Shown: positions 49,843-60,662 of the stretch, piece by piece
Position numbering within the stretch: the stretch's first letter is position 1
Layout of the letters: each line of letters opens with the position of its first letter
Assembly: GCA_016839165.1 (NCBI GenBank)
Contig: CP069300.1
Span: forward strand, 3,348,001-3,412,000
Length of the DNA stretch: 64,000 nucleotides
Origin: Bradyrhizobium sp. PSBB068
GTDB lineage: Bacteria > Pseudomonadota > Alphaproteobacteria > Rhizobiales > Xanthobacteraceae
Direction of reading: 5' to 3'
The notes under the pieces: model-generated
Told to the model about the DNA's origin: nothing
What the model saw: the letters and a program-made list of their open reading frames with translations, nothing else
Database searches by the model: none
Position numbers and translations under genes: made by a program

Positions 49843-50640
49843 TCAGGCGGTCTCGAAATCGAGATCGGCCCAGACCGGGACATGGTCGGACGGCTTCTCC
49901 CAGGCGCGGACATAGCTGTCGATGCCGACATCGATCAGCCGGTCGCTGGCCTGCGGCGACATCAGGAGATGGTCGATCCGCAGCCCCCAGTTCTTCTGCC
50001 AGGCGCCGGCCTGGTAATCCCAGAAGGTGTACTGGCCGGGCTCGTCATTGACTGCCCGCAGCGCATCCGTGAGGCCGAGGCCGAGCAGGGACTGGAAGGC
50101 CTCGCGGGTCGCCGGGCGGAACAGCGCGTCGTCGGCCCATGCGGCCGGATTGTAGACGTCGCGGGCCGCCGGGATGACATTGTAGTCGCCGGCCAGGATC
50201 AGCGGCTCCTCGGCCTTAAGCCGTTCCTTCGTGTACTCAAGAAGCCGCGACATCCATTTGAGCTTGTAGGGATATTTGTCGGTGTTCGCGGGATTGCCGT
50301 TGGGCAGGTAAAGGCATGCGACCCGTACCACGCCCTGTTTCAGCGTCACGACGCCTTCGAGGAAGCGGGCATGGGCGTCCTCGTCGTCGCCGGCGAGGCC
50401 CGATTTGGTCTCGTCGAACGGCAGCTTGGAGAGCAGCGCGACGCCGTTGAAGGTCTTCTGCCCGTGGGTGACGACATTATACCCGAGCGCCTCGACCTCG
50501 AGCCGAGGGAAAGCGTCATCGACGCATTTGATCTCCTGCAGGCAAACGATGTCCGGAGAGCACTCCTTCAGCCAGGCGACCAGCAGTTCGATCCGTTGCC
50601 GGACCGAGTTGACGTTCCAGGTGGCGATGCGAACTGTCAT
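49843..50640 (-). CDS. xthA: Exodeoxyribonuclease III
   Basis: 265-residue EEP nuclease. Catalytic motifs: ATWNVNSVRQRI, CLQEIKC, LAGDYNVIP, LRIDHLLMS and SDHVPVWADL. The typical activity is AP endonuclease and 3'-5' exonuclease repairing abasic sites. Alphaproteobacterial length. Convergent with the ExoR-like gene, same strand as and downstream of the acetyltransferase gene. Confidence 0.93.
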   Translation of the reverse strand: MTVRIATWNVNSVRQRIELLVAWLKECSPDIVCLQEIKCVDDAFPRLEVEALGYNVVTHGQKTFNGVALLSKLPFDETKSGLAGDDEDAHARFLEGVVTLKQGVVRVACLYLPNGNPANTDKYPYKLKWMSRLLEYTKERLKAEEPLILAGDYNVIPAARDVYNPAAWADDALFRPATREAFQSLLGLGLTDALRAVNDEPGQYTFWDYQAGAWQKNWGLRIDHLLMSPQASDRLIDVGIDSYVRAWEKPSDHVPVWADLDFETA

Positions 50641-50682
50641 CGGAAGTCCCTTATTTCATGACGCTTTCGCGTCACTTGATGC

Positions 50683-51108
50683 CTAGACCAAGCGTTTGCG
50701 CATCTCGATGTGTGGGATGCCGGCTTCCTCGAACTCGTCGCCGCACCGTTCGAACCCGGCGCGCGCATAGAACGGCTCCGCGTGCGTCTGAGCGTTGAGG
50801 ATCAGTTCGGGATAGCCGAGTTCTGCCGCCTTGGCCATCAGCGCGTCCAGTACTCGGGCGCCAACGCCCGTGCCACGTGCCGTTTCGAGCACGGCCATGC
50901 GGCCGATATGGCCGTCGGGGAGCAGCCGGCCGGTGGCAACGGGTGTGCCGTCATCGGTAAACGCCAGCGCATGCCAACTCGACGCGTCCATCTCGTCCCA
51001 TTCCAGTTCGACCGGCACGCCCTGTTCTTCGACAAAGACTTTGTAACGGATGGCGCCGGAGCGTTCGCGGGCGTCTTCCCAAGTGCAGATCAGGACGGAG
51101 GTGGACAT
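50683..51108 (-). CDS. GNAT family N-acetyltransferase
   Basis: 141 residues. ElaA/YjcF-like start (RYKVFVEEQGVPVELEWDEM), acetyl-CoA loop RGTGVGARVLDALM and a C-terminal Tyr in PFYARAGFERCGDEF. Substrate unknown. Upstream of xthA in the same direction with 42 bases between; divergent from the RND operon. Confidence 0.87.
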   Translation of the reverse strand: MSTSVLICTWEDARERSGAIRYKVFVEEQGVPVELEWDEMDASSWHALAFTDDGTPVATGRLLPDGHIGRMAVLETARGTGVGARVLDALMAKAAELGYPELILNAQTHAEPFYARAGFERCGDEFEEAGIPHIEMRKRLV

Positions 51109-51277
51109 AGGGCGGCGATTGGCGGGCGCCCGAGGAGGCGCAGTATTTCACTTTCGTGGCATACCATATGCGGTCCGGCTGTGCTAACCCTCTCCGGAAA
51201 CAAGGCGTAACAATTGCCGATGGGGGAGTCGCGAAGCGTCCCGCCTTCAAGGGAAGGGGCGGCGCACGTGCAAAATT

Positions 51278-52411
51278 ATGAAAAAACGCAGTTTGGTTCT
51301 GACTGTCGCGGTCCTCGGCATTGCGGCCGGGGCGGCCTACATGATCCGCTCTTCGTGGATGGGCGGCGGTTCCGCAACCACGCAAGGGCCCCCGCGGCCG
51401 CGGGTAGTCTCGGTGGATCTGGCCAAGGCGGAACGCAGATCGGTGCCGGTCGATGTCGATGCGATCGGAACGGTCACGCCGATCTCCAGCGTGGCGCTGA
51501 AATCGCGGCTGGAGACCACCATCGTCTCGGTGCATTTCGAGGACGGCGCCAGGGTCAATGAGGGCGACCTGCTGTTCATGCTCGACGCGCGACAGATCGA
51601 CGCCCAGATCGAGCAGGCCGAGGGTGTCCTAGCCCGCGACCAGGCCCAGCTCGAGGGCGCACAGCGCGACCAGCGCCGCTACACCGAACTGGTCGGCAAG
51701 GGCGCGACCACCCAGGTCAACCTCGACAACGCCAAGACCCAGTCCGACGTCCTGATCGGCACCATCAAGGCCGACCAGTTCGCGCTGGAAAATCTCCGCG
51801 TCCAGAAGAGCTACACCGTGATCCGGGCGCCGTTTGCGGGCCGGATCAGCGCCGCCAACGTCAAGGTCGGGAACTTCGTCCGTCCCGCCGATACGCAACC
51901 GCTCGCGATCATCAACCAGATGGCGCCGGTTTATGTCACCTTCGCAATCCCGCAGCGGGCGCTGGTCGATCTGCGCGACGCCATGGGAAAGGGTGATCCC
52001 AAGGTGATCGCGACCATTCCCGGCCACCAGCGCTCCGAAAGCGGCAAGGTCGCCATGGTCGAGAACGCCGTCGATGCAACCACCGGCATGGTGACCGTGC
52101 GCGGCGTCATGAACAATGCCAGCGAGACGCTGTGGCCGGGCACCATCGTGCAGACCAAGCTGATCATCCGCAGCGAGGACGCCGTCGTGGTGCCCACGGT
52201 CGCGGTGCAGCGCAGCCAGAACGGCAATTTCGTCTTCGTGGTCAGGGACGGCGTCGCCAAGGTCCAGCCCGTCAAGGTCGATCGCACGTTCCAGGGCTCG
52301 TCGGTGATCTCTGACGGACTGGCGGGCGATGAAAGCGTCGTCGTCGACGGCCAGCTGCTGCTGTCGGAGGGATCGCGGGTCGAGTTGCGGGCGCGCAAGG
52401 CCGGAGCCTGA
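51278..52411 (+). CDS. RND efflux periplasmic adaptor (MFP) subunit
   Basis: 377 residues with an N-terminal membrane anchor (LVLTVAVLGIAAGAAYMI). Lipoyl-type half motifs flank a coiled hairpin: VALKSRLETTIVSVHFEDGA and VIRAPFAGRISAANVKVGNF; a beta-barrel and membrane-proximal domain follow. It links the inner-membrane RND pump to an outer-membrane channel. MdtA/AcrA-like. Three bases separate it from the pump gene. No outer-membrane factor or local regulator is encoded beside it. Confidence 0.92.
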   Translation: MKKRSLVLTVAVLGIAAGAAYMIRSSWMGGGSATTQGPPRPRVVSVDLAKAERRSVPVDVDAIGTVTPISSVALKSRLETTIVSVHFEDGARVNEGDLLFMLDARQIDAQIEQAEGVLARDQAQLEGAQRDQRRYTELVGKGATTQVNLDNAKTQSDVLIGTIKADQFALENLRVQKSYTVIRAPFAGRISAANVKVGNFVRPADTQPLAIINQMAPVYVTFAIPQRALVDLRDAMGKGDPKVIATIPGHQRSESGKVAMVENAVDATTGMVTVRGVMNNASETLWPGTIVQTKLIIRSEDAVVVPTVAVQRSQNGNFVFVVRDGVAKVQPVKVDRTFQGSSVISDGLAGDESVVVDGQLLLSEGSRVELRARKAGA

Positions 52412-52414
52412 CCT

Positions 52415-55400
52415 ATGACGCTGTCCGAGCTCTGCATCCGCCGCCCGGTCATGACGACGCTGATCACTGCGTCGATCATCGCCTTCGGCCTGTTCGGTTT
52501 CCGCCTGCTGCCGGTCTCGGCGCTGCCCAAGGTGGACTTCCCGACCATCGCAGTCACCGCGACCCTGCCGGGCGCCAGCGCCGACACCATGGCGGCCTCG
52601 GTTGCAGGGATCATCGAGCGTCAGCTCTCGACGATTGCCGGCATCTCCTCGATGTCCTCGAACTCGTCGCAGGGCACCAGCGTCATCACCATCCAGTTCG
52701 ACCTCAACCGCAGCATCGATGCCGCGGCGCTCGACGTGCAGACGGCATTGACGATCGCGCAGCGCCGGCTGCCGATCGAGATGACGATCCCGCCGAGCTT
52801 CCGGAAGGTGAACCCGGCCGATTTCCCGGTGCTGTTCGTCTCGCTGGGGTCGGCGACGCTGCCGCTGTCGGCGGTCAACGAATACGGCGACATCACGATC
52901 GGGCAGGCGCTGTCGCAGCTGCCGGGGGTCGCGCAGGTCCTGATCTACGGCGCGCAGAAATTCGCGATCCGGGTCCAGGCCGATCCGGAGGCCGCGGCCG
53001 CCCGGGGCGTCTCGATGGAGGACATCCGCGCAGCGGTGTCGCGCGCCAATTCCTCCACCCCGGTCGGCACGCTGAACGGTCCCAAGCAGGACGTCGCGCT
53101 GCAGGCCTCCGGCCAGATGGACAAGGCGGCCGACTACCGCCAGATCTATGTCGCTTGGCGCAACGGTTCGCCGGTCCGACTCGACGAGATCGCCAAGGTC
53201 TATGACAGCGTCGAGAACGACAAGATCGCGACCTGGATGAACGACGAGCGCGCGATCGTGCTCGCGATCCAGAAACAGCCCGACGCCAACACCGTCGCCG
53301 TCGTCGACGCCGTTCTCGCAAAGCTGCCGTCGCTGCGCGCCGCGATCCCGCCCTCGGTAACGATGCAGGTGATGATGGACCGCTCGGTCTCGATCCGGCA
53401 GGCGGTCAGCGACGTCGAGGAGACCCTGCTGATCGCGATCGGGCTCGTCATCCTGGTGATTTTCCTGTTTCTGCGCTCGGCGTCGGCGACTTTCATTCCG
53501 GCGCTCGCGGTGCCGATCTCGCTGTTCGGCACCTGCGCTGCGATGTACGCGCTGGATTACTCCATCAACAACATGACGCTGCTGGCGCTGACGCTCTCGG
53601 TCGGCTTCGTGGTCGATGACGCCATCGTGATGCTGGAGAACATCGTCCGCCATATCGAGCATGGCATGAAGCCGTTCGAGGCGGCACTGAAGGGCGCCCG
53701 CGAGATCGGCTTCACCATCATCTCGATCACGTTCTCGCTGATTGCCGTGTTCATCCCGGTGCTGCTGATGGGCGGCATCGTCGGCCGCGTGTTCCGCGAA
53801 TTCGCGGTCACGATCTCGGTCGCGATCATCGTCTCCGGCTTCGTGTCGCTGACCCTGACGCCGATGCTGTGCGCCCGCGTGCTGCGCGCGCATGATGCGA
53901 CCAGGCGGCCGAACATCGCGCTGCGGGCGTTCGAGGCGATGTTCGAGGCCTGGCTGCGCGCCTATGAATGGGCACTGGACTGGGTGCTGGCCAAGAAGGC
54001 CTTGATGCTGGTGGTGACGCTCGCGACGCTCGGCGGCACAGTCTATCTCTACATGATCGTGCCGAAGGGCTTCTTCCCGCAGGAGGATACCGGCTTCCTG
54101 ATCGGCGTGACGGAAGCCGCGACCGACACCTCGTTCGAGGCGATGAAGGTGCGCCAGCAGGCACTGGTCGACGTGCTCAGGACCGATCCGGCGATCGACT
54201 ATGTCAATTCCACCGTCGGCTCCGGCGGTCCCAATTCGACCACCAATTACGGCCGGCTGTTCATTGCGCTGAAGCCGCAGAACACCCGCGACAACGCCGC
54301 TGTCGTGATCGGGCGGCTGCGCCAGAAGGCGCGCGAGATCCCGGGCATGCAGGCGTTCTTCCAGAGCGTCCAGAACCTCAACATCGGCGGCCGCATCTCC
54401 AAGAGCCAGTATCAATACGTGATGCAGAGCGGCGATACCGAGGCGCTGTACCGGCTGGCGCCTGAGATGCGCGACAAGATCGAGAAGATCCCGGGCCTGC
54501 TCGACGTCACCACCGACCTCTACATCAAGAACCCGCAGATGACAGTCGACATCGACCGCGAGAAGGCGGCGGTGTACGGCATCACCGTCGACCAGGTCCG
54601 CAACCAGCTCTACAACGCCTATGGTTCGCGGCAGGTCGGCACTATCTACATGCCGTCGAACGACTACCAGATCATTCTCGAGGTGCAGCCGCAGTTTCGG
54701 GTCGATCCGTCAGACCTCTCGAAGCTCTACATGAAGACCGCGAGCGGCCAGACCATTCCGCTGGATGCGGTGGCCCGGCTGGTGCCGACGGTCGGACCGC
54801 TGCAGATCAACCACCAGGGCCAGCAGCCGGCGGTGACGATCTCGTTCAATCTCGCGCCGGGCAATTCGCTCGGCTACGCAGTCGACAAGATCACCGAGCT
54901 CGAGCAGAATTCAAGCCCGCCGCCAACGATTGCGACCGGCTTCTCCGGCACCGCGCAGGTGTTCCAGGATTCGCTGCGCGGGCAGGGCGTCCTGATCCTC
55001 GCCGCGGTGTTCGCGGCTTTCGTCATCCTTGGCATTCTCTACGAAAGCTTCATCCATCCGATCACCATCATCTCGGGCTTGCCGTCGGCCGGTATCGGCG
55101 CGATCCTGACGTTGACGCTGTTCGGGATGGAGCTGTCGGTGATCGCAATGATCGGCATCGTGATGCTGGTCGGCATCGTCAAGAAGAACGCGATCATGAT
55201 GGTCGACTTCGCGCTGGAGCGCCGCCGCGTGGGGTTGAGTGCCGAGCATGCGATCCGCGAGGCCGCTCTGCTGCGCTTCCGCCCGATCATGATGACGACG
55301 TTCGCGGCGATCTTCGGCACGCTGCCGATCGCGCTCGGTGCCGGCGCCGGTGCGGAGCTGCGTCAGCCGCTCGGCGTCGCCGTGGTCGGCGGCCTCTGCG

Positions 55401-55537
55401 TCTCACAACTGCTGACGCTGTTCATCACGCCTGTCATCTACATCTATCTCGACCGCATCGACCGCGGCCTGCGGCGCAAGCTCGACCCGCAGGCGGACGG
55501 TGACATCGAACGGCCGCAGGTGGTCGCGGCCGAGTAG
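52415..55537 (+). CDS. RND family efflux transporter (AcrB/MdtB-C like)
   Basis: 1040 residues, twelve helices with two large periplasmic loops. Typical HAE1-type text: FIRRPVMTT-like start (CIRRPVMTTLITASIIAFG), proton-relay acidic pair in GFVVDDAIVMLENIVRHIE, and late GIVMLVGIVKKNAIMMVDFA. Drives export of hydrophobic or amphiphilic compounds with the proton gradient. Closer in layout to MdtB/MdtC than to AcrB (short first loop, ends DRGLRRKL), but substrate specificity is not readable. Confidence 0.93.
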   Translation: MTLSELCIRRPVMTTLITASIIAFGLFGFRLLPVSALPKVDFPTIAVTATLPGASADTMAASVAGIIERQLSTIAGISSMSSNSSQGTSVITIQFDLNRSIDAAALDVQTALTIAQRRLPIEMTIPPSFRKVNPADFPVLFVSLGSATLPLSAVNEYGDITIGQALSQLPGVAQVLIYGAQKFAIRVQADPEAAAARGVSMEDIRAAVSRANSSTPVGTLNGPKQDVALQASGQMDKAADYRQIYVAWRNGSPVRLDEIAKVYDSVENDKIATWMNDERAIVLAIQKQPDANTVAVVDAVLAKLPSLRAAIPPSVTMQVMMDRSVSIRQAVSDVEETLLIAIGLVILVIFLFLRSASATFIPALAVPISLFGTCAAMYALDYSINNMTLLALTLSVGFVVDDAIVMLENIVRHIEHGMKPFEAALKGAREIGFTIISITFSLIAVFIPVLLMGGIVGRVFREFAVTISVAIIVSGFVSLTLTPMLCARVLRAHDATRRPNIALRAFEAMFEAWLRAYEWALDWVLAKKALMLVVTLATLGGTVYLYMIVPKGFFPQEDTGFLIGVTEAATDTSFEAMKVRQQALVDVLRTDPAIDYVNSTVGSGGPNSTTNYGRLFIALKPQNTRDNAAVVIGRLRQKAREIPGMQAFFQSVQNLNIGGRISKSQYQYVMQSGDTEALYRLAPEMRDKIEKIPGLLDVTTDLYIKNPQMTVDIDREKAAVYGITVDQVRNQLYNAYGSRQVGTIYMPSNDYQIILEVQPQFRVDPSDLSKLYMKTASGQTIPLDAVARLVPTVGPLQINHQGQQPAVTISFNLAPGNSLGYAVDKITELEQNSSPPPTIATGFSGTAQVFQDSLRGQGVLILAAVFAAFVILGILYESFIHPITIISGLPSAGIGAILTLTLFGMELSVIAMIGIVMLVGIVKKNAIMMVDFALERRRVGLSAEHAIREAALLRFRPIMMTTFAAIFGTLPIALGAGAGAELRQPLGVAVVGGLCVSQLLTLFITPVIYIYLDRIDRGLRRKLDPQADGDIERPQVVAAE

Positions 55538-55547
55538 CAGGCGGCGG

Positions 55548-55877
55548 TTAGATCGAGAAGCTGGTGCCGCAGCCGCAGGAGGCGGTGGCGTTCGGATTGA
55601 CGACGCGGAACGAGGCGCCGATCAAATCGTCGACGAAGTCGACCTCCGAACCCGCGAGGAACGGGACCGAGGCGGGATCGATCAGCACCACGGCGCTGTC
55701 GCGCTCGATCACGAGGTCGTCATCGGCCTGGGTGCGCTCGACGTCGAACTTGTACTGGAAACCGGAGCAGCCGCCGCCCTCGACCGAAATGCGCAGCTTG
55801 GCGCCGTCGCCTTCCTTGCTGAGGATCTGCCCGATCCGGCGGGCGGCCCGTTCGCTGACGGTGATGGCAGCAGTCAT
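55548..55877 (-). CDS. erpA: Iron-sulfur cluster insertion protein ErpA
   Basis: 109 residues, A-type carrier. The three cysteines are Cys37 (EGGGCSGFQY), Cys101 and Cys103 (ASCGCGTSFSI). Start ATG 55877 is preceded by CGGAGACCGAT; a longer in-frame start at 55907 is less likely. It passes [2Fe-2S]/[4Fe-4S] clusters to apo-enzymes. Divergent from dgt, a neighbourhood often seen in alphaproteobacteria; ends convergently with the RND gene. Confidence 0.93.
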   Translation of the reverse strand: MTAAITVSERAARRIGQILSKEGDGAKLRISVEGGGCSGFQYKFDVERTQADDDLVIERDSAVVLIDPASVPFLAGSEVDFVDDLIGASFRVVNPNATASCGCGTSFSI

Positions 55878-56016
55878 ATCGGTCTCCGAAACCTTGATTC
55901 GAGGCATGGTCGGATCGGATCATGCCCGGCGTCATAGCCAATTCATTTGGTCAGCCGCCTCAGGCATAGTTAAGTGCGTCGGACCATGGAATCAAATGGA
56001 TAAGGACTAAAATACT

Positions 56017-57225
56017 GTGTCGGTCGGAATGGCTGCCCCCCGCGCGCCTTATGCCTGCGACCCCGACCACAGCCGCGGCCGGCTGGTCGCGGAGCCGCCG
56101 AGCCGGACCCGGAGCCCGTTCCGGCGCGACTGCGACCGGGTCATCCATTCCACCGCGTTCCGCCGCCTGAAGCACAAGACCCAGGTCTTCGTCTTCCACG
56201 AGGGCGACCATTACCGCACCCGGCTGACTCATTCGCTGGAGGTGGCGCAGATCGCCCGCGCACTGGCGCGCCAGCTCGGGGTCGACGAGGATCTGACCGA
56301 GACGCTGGCGCTCGCGCATGACCTCGGCCATCCGCCGTTCGGGCATGCCGGGGAGCGCGCGCTCGATGACTGCCTCAAGGATGATGGCGGCTTCGACCAC
56401 AATGCACAGGCGCTGCGGGTCGTCACCTTGCTGGAACACCGCTATCCCGAGTTCGGGGGGCTGAACCTGACCTGGGAATCGCTCGAGGGGATCGTCAAGC
56501 ACAACGGCCCGCTGACCGAACGCAACGGTGCGCCGGCCGGCCGCTACCTGGACAGCGGCCTTCCGGTCGGGATCGCCGACTACAACAGGACCTACGACCT
56601 CGAGCTCTGGAGCTACGCCTCGCTCGAGGCGCAGATCGCCGCCTTCGCCGACGACATCGCCTATGACGCGCACGACATCGACGACGGCCTGCGCGCCGGC
56701 CTGTTCGCGGTCGACGACCTCAAGGAGATGCCGCTGACCGCTGAAATCATCGCCGAGATCGATCGCCATTACCCCGGGCTCGATGAGGTCCGGCGCGGTG
56801 CCGAGCTGGTACGTGAGCTGATCTCACATTTCATCAATGCCGTCTTCAACGAGGCGAGCCGGCGCCTTGCGGCCGCCCGGCCGCAATCGGCCAAGGACGT
56901 GCGCCATCACAATGCGCCGCTTATCGCGTTTCCGGCCGAGGTGGCGGAGCAGGAGGCGGCGATCAAGGCGTTCCTGTTCCGGCGGATGTATCGCCACCAG
57001 CGGGTGATGATCGTGATGCGGGAGGCGGAGCAGGTGGTCCGCAATCTGTTCGAGCGCTACCGGCAATCGCCCGGCGACCTGCCGGCGGAATGGATCGAGG
57101 GCAGCGTGCAGGAGACCACGAACGCGCGGAACAGGCGGATCGGCAATTTCATTGCCGGGATGACCGACCGTTTCGCCCTGATCGAGCACCAAAGGCTTTT
57201 TGACTCGACCCCGGATTTGCGTTAG
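56017..57225 (+). CDS. dgt: Deoxyguanosinetriphosphate triphosphohydrolase-like protein
   Basis: 402 residues starting at GTG 56017. HD-domain motifs: [29 protein letters not shown] and [16 protein letters not shown], with [17 protein letters not shown] further on. It hydrolyses dNTPs to deoxynucleoside and triphosphate. Type 2 subfamily by length. Nine bases precede argS in the same direction. Confidence 0.93.
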   Translation: MSVGMAAPRAPYACDPDHSRGRLVAEPPSRTRSPFRRDCDRVIHSTAFRRLKHKTQVFVFHEGDHYRTRLTHSLEVAQIARALARQLGVDEDLTETLALAHDLGHPPFGHAGERALDDCLKDDGGFDHNAQALRVVTLLEHRYPEFGGLNLTWESLEGIVKHNGPLTERNGAPAGRYLDSGLPVGIADYNRTYDLELWSYASLEAQIAAFADDIAYDAHDIDDGLRAGLFAVDDLKEMPLTAEIIAEIDRHYPGLDEVRRGAELVRELISHFINAVFNEASRRLAAARPQSAKDVRHHNAPLIAFPAEVAEQEAAIKAFLFRRMYRHQRVMIVMREAEQVVRNLFERYRQSPGDLPAEWIEGSVQETTNARNRRIGNFIAGMTDRFALIEHQRLFDSTPDLR

Positions 57226-57234
57226 CGCCCTGCC

Positions 57235-59031
57235 ATGGCCGACACCACTGCTTCACCACACCTTTTTGCCGACATGCTGACGCGCGTGCACGCGATCTGT
57301 GCCGCGGTCGGAGCCGAGGATAACTGGCCCGCGGGCATCGACCTCACACGCGTCGTGGTGGAGCCGCCGCGCGATGCCAGCCATGGCGACATGGCGACCA
57401 ATGCCGCGATGGTGCTCGCCAAGGACGCCAAGGCCAAGCCGCGCGAGCTCGCCGACAAGATCGCCGCGCGGCTGCGCGCCGACGCGCTGGTGGCCTCGGT
57501 CGATGTCGCTGGGCCCGGCTTCATCAACCTGACCCTGAAGCCGCAGGTCTGGGCAGACGGGCTGCGCGCCGTGCTGGCCGCCGGCTCCGCTTACGGACGC
57601 AGCGACATCGGCAAGGCCGAGAAGGTCAATGTCGAATACGTCTCGGCCAATCCGACCGGACCGATGCATGTCGGCCATTGCCGCGGTGCCGTGTTCGGCG
57701 ACGCGCTGTGCAGCCTGCTGCAATTCGCCGGCTTCGACGTTTGCCGCGAATATTACATCAATGATGCCGGTGCCCAGGTCGACGTGCTCGCGCGCTCGGC
57801 GTTCCTGCGTTACCGCGAGGCGCTGGGGCAGGACATCGGCGCGATCCCGGAAGGGCTCTATCCCGGTGATTACCTCGTGCCGGTCGGCGAGGCGCTCGTC
57901 AAGGAATACGGCGAGAAGCTGCTCGACATGACCGAAGCCGCGTGGCTGCCGATCGTGCGCGACAAGGCGATCGCCATGATGATGGAGATGATCAAGGGCG
58001 ATCTAGCCGCGCTCAATATCCATCACGACGTGTTCTTCTCCGAGCGTTCGCTGATCACCTCGGGCAACAACAAGGTCGCCGAGACCATCGATTTCCTGCG
58101 CGCCAAGGGCGACATCTATGAGGGCCGGCTGCCGCCGCCGAAGGGCAAGCCGGTCGAGGATTACGAGGACCGCGAGCAGTCGCTGTTCCGCGCCACCGCG
58201 TATGGCGACGACGTCGATCGTCCGCTGATCAAGTCGGACGGCTCGTACACGTACTTCGCGTCCGATATCGCCAACCACCGCAACAAGTTCGAGCGCGGGT
58301 TCACCAACCTTATCGACGTGTTCGGCGCCGATCACGGCGGCTACATCAAGCGCATGCAGGCGGCCGTGAAAGCGGTGACCGCGGGCAAGGCGACACTCGA
58401 CGTCAAGATCGTGCAGCTTGTGAAGCTGCTGCGCGACGGCGAGCCGGTGAAGATGTCGAAGCGGTCAGGCGAATTCGTCACGCTGCGCGAAGTCGTCGAC
58501 GAGGTCGGCTCCGACGCCGTGCGGTTCATGATGCTGTTCCGCAAGAACGACGCGGTGCTCGATTTCGACCTCGCCAAGGTGATCGAGCAGACCAAGGACA
58601 ATGCCGTCTTCTACGTCCAGTACGGCCACGCCCGCGGCCATTCGATCTTCCGCAATGCGCGGGAAGAAGCGGTTCCGGACCTGCCGACGTCCGACGAGGC
58701 CCGGCTCGCCTATCTGCGGAGCGCTGCGGTCGAACGGTTGACCGACCCGGCCGAGCTCGATTTGCTCAAGCGGCTGGCGCTTTATCCCCGGATGATCGAG
58801 GCCGCGGCGGTGGCACATGAGCCGCACCGAATCGCTTTTTATCTATATGATTTGGCCAGTGAATTTCATGCGCTTTGGACCAAGGGGCGCGATTTGCCCT
58901 ATTTACGCTTCATTATCAATAATGATGCAGAGATCACGAGGGCGCGACTGGCAATGGTTCAGGGCGTCGTCTCGGTTCTGGCATCGGGCTTAGCTGTTCT
59001 AGGCGTCCACGCTCCGACCGAGATGCGGTAG
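57235..59031 (+). CDS. argS: Arginyl-tRNA synthetase
   Basis: 598 residues, class I. N-terminal Add1 domain, HIGH-like signature [20 protein letters not shown], the class signature region [18 protein letters not shown], and a C-terminal helical anticodon-binding domain (DALSHDLASEFH type; here [12 protein letters not shown]). It attaches arginine to tRNA-Arg. Located between dgt and the SPOR gene as in related genomes. Confidence 0.95.
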   Translation: MADTTASPHLFADMLTRVHAICAAVGAEDNWPAGIDLTRVVVEPPRDASHGDMATNAAMVLAKDAKAKPRELADKIAARLRADALVASVDVAGPGFINLTLKPQVWADGLRAVLAAGSAYGRSDIGKAEKVNVEYVSANPTGPMHVGHCRGAVFGDALCSLLQFAGFDVCREYYINDAGAQVDVLARSAFLRYREALGQDIGAIPEGLYPGDYLVPVGEALVKEYGEKLLDMTEAAWLPIVRDKAIAMMMEMIKGDLAALNIHHDVFFSERSLITSGNNKVAETIDFLRAKGDIYEGRLPPPKGKPVEDYEDREQSLFRATAYGDDVDRPLIKSDGSYTYFASDIANHRNKFERGFTNLIDVFGADHGGYIKRMQAAVKAVTAGKATLDVKIVQLVKLLRDGEPVKMSKRSGEFVTLREVVDEVGSDAVRFMMLFRKNDAVLDFDLAKVIEQTKDNAVFYVQYGHARGHSIFRNAREEAVPDLPTSDEARLAYLRSAAVERLTDPAELDLLKRLALYPRMIEAAAVAHEPHRIAFYLYDLASEFHALWTKGRDLPYLRFIINNDAEITRARLAMVQGVVSVLASGLAVLGVHAPTEMR

Positions 59032-59149
59032 GCAGGGGCATTTGGCCCTCACGAGTGGGGATTTGTGAGGGCATCTGGCAGGGGCCAACTCGTTCGGACC
59101 GGCTGTGCCGGCGATCTTGGCGCTGTCCCGAAGGGGATGCATCATCACG

Positions 59150-60616
59150 ATGGCTGATCGATATCAGGACCGAAATTTTTCCGCCGACACGGCCTCGAGG
59201 GCCGACAGCGATCCGCTTGCTGAACTGGCCCGGCTGATCGGCCAGACGGATCCATTCGGCACCGCCAACAAGCCGCCGCCGCGTCCGCTGCAGTCGCGCG
59301 CCAATGCGCGGCCGCAACAGTATGAGCCGCAGGCGGAAGAGGACGAGACCCCGCCCGCAGGCCCGCCGCCCTGGATGCAGCGCGCGCGGCAGGAGGCGGC
59401 CCCGCCGCCGCCCGTGCAGCACACCGAATACGAAGAGCCGGAGCAGGACTATCAACCGAAGCCGGTGCATCCGCTGCACCGCTATGCGGCCCAGCAGGCA
59501 CAGCCGCCTGCGCCCGCGCCGGTCGCGACCTATCGGCCGGTCGAGCCCCCCCGGCAGCCTGAGGCCTTCGACGAGGAGCCGCATTATCAGGCCAACGATC
59601 AGGGGCACGATACGTCGCGCTATGACGACGCGCTCTACGGCCAACTGGAGGCCGGTGAACAGGATCTGCAGCGCGATCCGTCCTATCCGGACGATCCCTA
59701 CGCCTATGATGCCTATGAGGAAGAACCCGAACCGCGCAAGCGGAGCAGCGGCCTGATGACGGTCGCCGCGGTCGTGGCACTCGCGGTGGTCGGCACTGGT
59801 GGCGCGCTCGCCTATCGCAACTATGTCGGCTCGCCCCGAACGGGCGAACCGCCGATCATCAAGGCTGACAATACGCCGACCAAGGTGTTGCCGGCCCAGG
59901 CCGATGCGCCGGCCAAGACGCCGGACCGCATGGCGACGGGGGACGGCACCGAGAAGATCGTGTCGCGCGAGGAGACCCCGGTCGACGTCAATTCGAAGAC
60001 CGCCGGTCCGCGCGTGGTGTTTCCGGCGCTGAACGCCAATGCGAATCCGCCGCCCGCCGCCAGCGTGCAGACGGCGCAGCCCGCGCCGGCGCCGATCGCC
60101 GCGAACGGGACCCTGCCGAACAATGAGCCGCGCAAGGTCCGGACGTTGTCGGTCAAGGGCGATTCGCCTGACGGCGCACAGGCTGCGGCCGCCGCGCCGG
60201 CCAAGCCGGCCGCAGCGAAGCCTCCAGTGTCGCGCGGCAACCCGTCGGCAGCCAATGCCAGTGTGAACGCGCCGATGTCGCTGACTCCGGGCGGCCAGCC
60301 CGACCCTGCGCCCGCCGCACCTCCGACCCGAATCGCGTCGACCTCGACGGCCTCGGTCGGTGGTGGCGGATACCTGGTGCAGGTGTCGTCGCAGAAGAAC
60401 GAGGCCGACGCGCAGTCGTCCTATCGAACGCTGCAGGGCAAATATCGCAGCGTGCTCGGTTCGCAGCCTTTGGTGGTCAAACGCGTCGATCTCGGTGAGA
60501 AGGGCGTCTATTACCGCGCCTTCGCGGGCCCGTTCGCGTCGTCGGAAGAGGCGAGCCAGCTGTGCAAAAGCCTGATGTCGGCCGGTGGGCCGCAGTGCCT
60601 CATCCAAAGAAATTAA
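59150..60616 (+). CDS. SPOR domain protein, inner-membrane, disordered linker
   Basis: 488 residues. A long Pro/Gln/Glu-rich cytoplasmic part (1-205), one membrane helix (LMTVAAVVALAVVGTGGALA), a Pro/Ala/Asn-rich periplasmic linker, and a C-terminal SPOR domain (YLVQVSSQKNEADAQSSYRT to CKSLMSAGGPQCLIQ). SPOR domains bind denuded septal peptidoglycan, so it is expected at the division site. The upstream AAGGGG is 13 bases from ATG 59150. Followed by nagZ, consistent with a cell-wall cluster. Confidence 0.88.
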   Translation: MADRYQDRNFSADTASRADSDPLAELARLIGQTDPFGTANKPPPRPLQSRANARPQQYEPQAEEDETPPAGPPPWMQRARQEAAPPPPVQHTEYEEPEQDYQPKPVHPLHRYAAQQAQPPAPAPVATYRPVEPPRQPEAFDEEPHYQANDQGHDTSRYDDALYGQLEAGEQDLQRDPSYPDDPYAYDAYEEEPEPRKRSSGLMTVAAVVALAVVGTGGALAYRNYVGSPRTGEPPIIKADNTPTKVLPAQADAPAKTPDRMATGDGTEKIVSREETPVDVNSKTAGPRVVFPALNANANPPPAASVQTAQPAPAPIAANGTLPNNEPRKVRTLSVKGDSPDGAQAAAAAPAKPAAAKPPVSRGNPSAANASVNAPMSLTPGGQPDPAPAAPPTRIASTSTASVGGGGYLVQVSSQKNEADAQSSYRTLQGKYRSVLGSQPLVVKRVDLGEKGVYYRAFAGPFASSEEASQLCKSLMSAGGPQCLIQRN

Positions 60617-60662
60617 CGGCCGTTTCCTTGACCCGTGAGCCGCATACGGCCTAATCGGCCGA

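Noticed and set aside
51629..54415. 928-codon minus-strand open frame
   Set aside because: It is antisense to the RND adaptor and pump genes, full of Arg/Asp/His shadow composition, with no domain; a product of high GC and codon bias.
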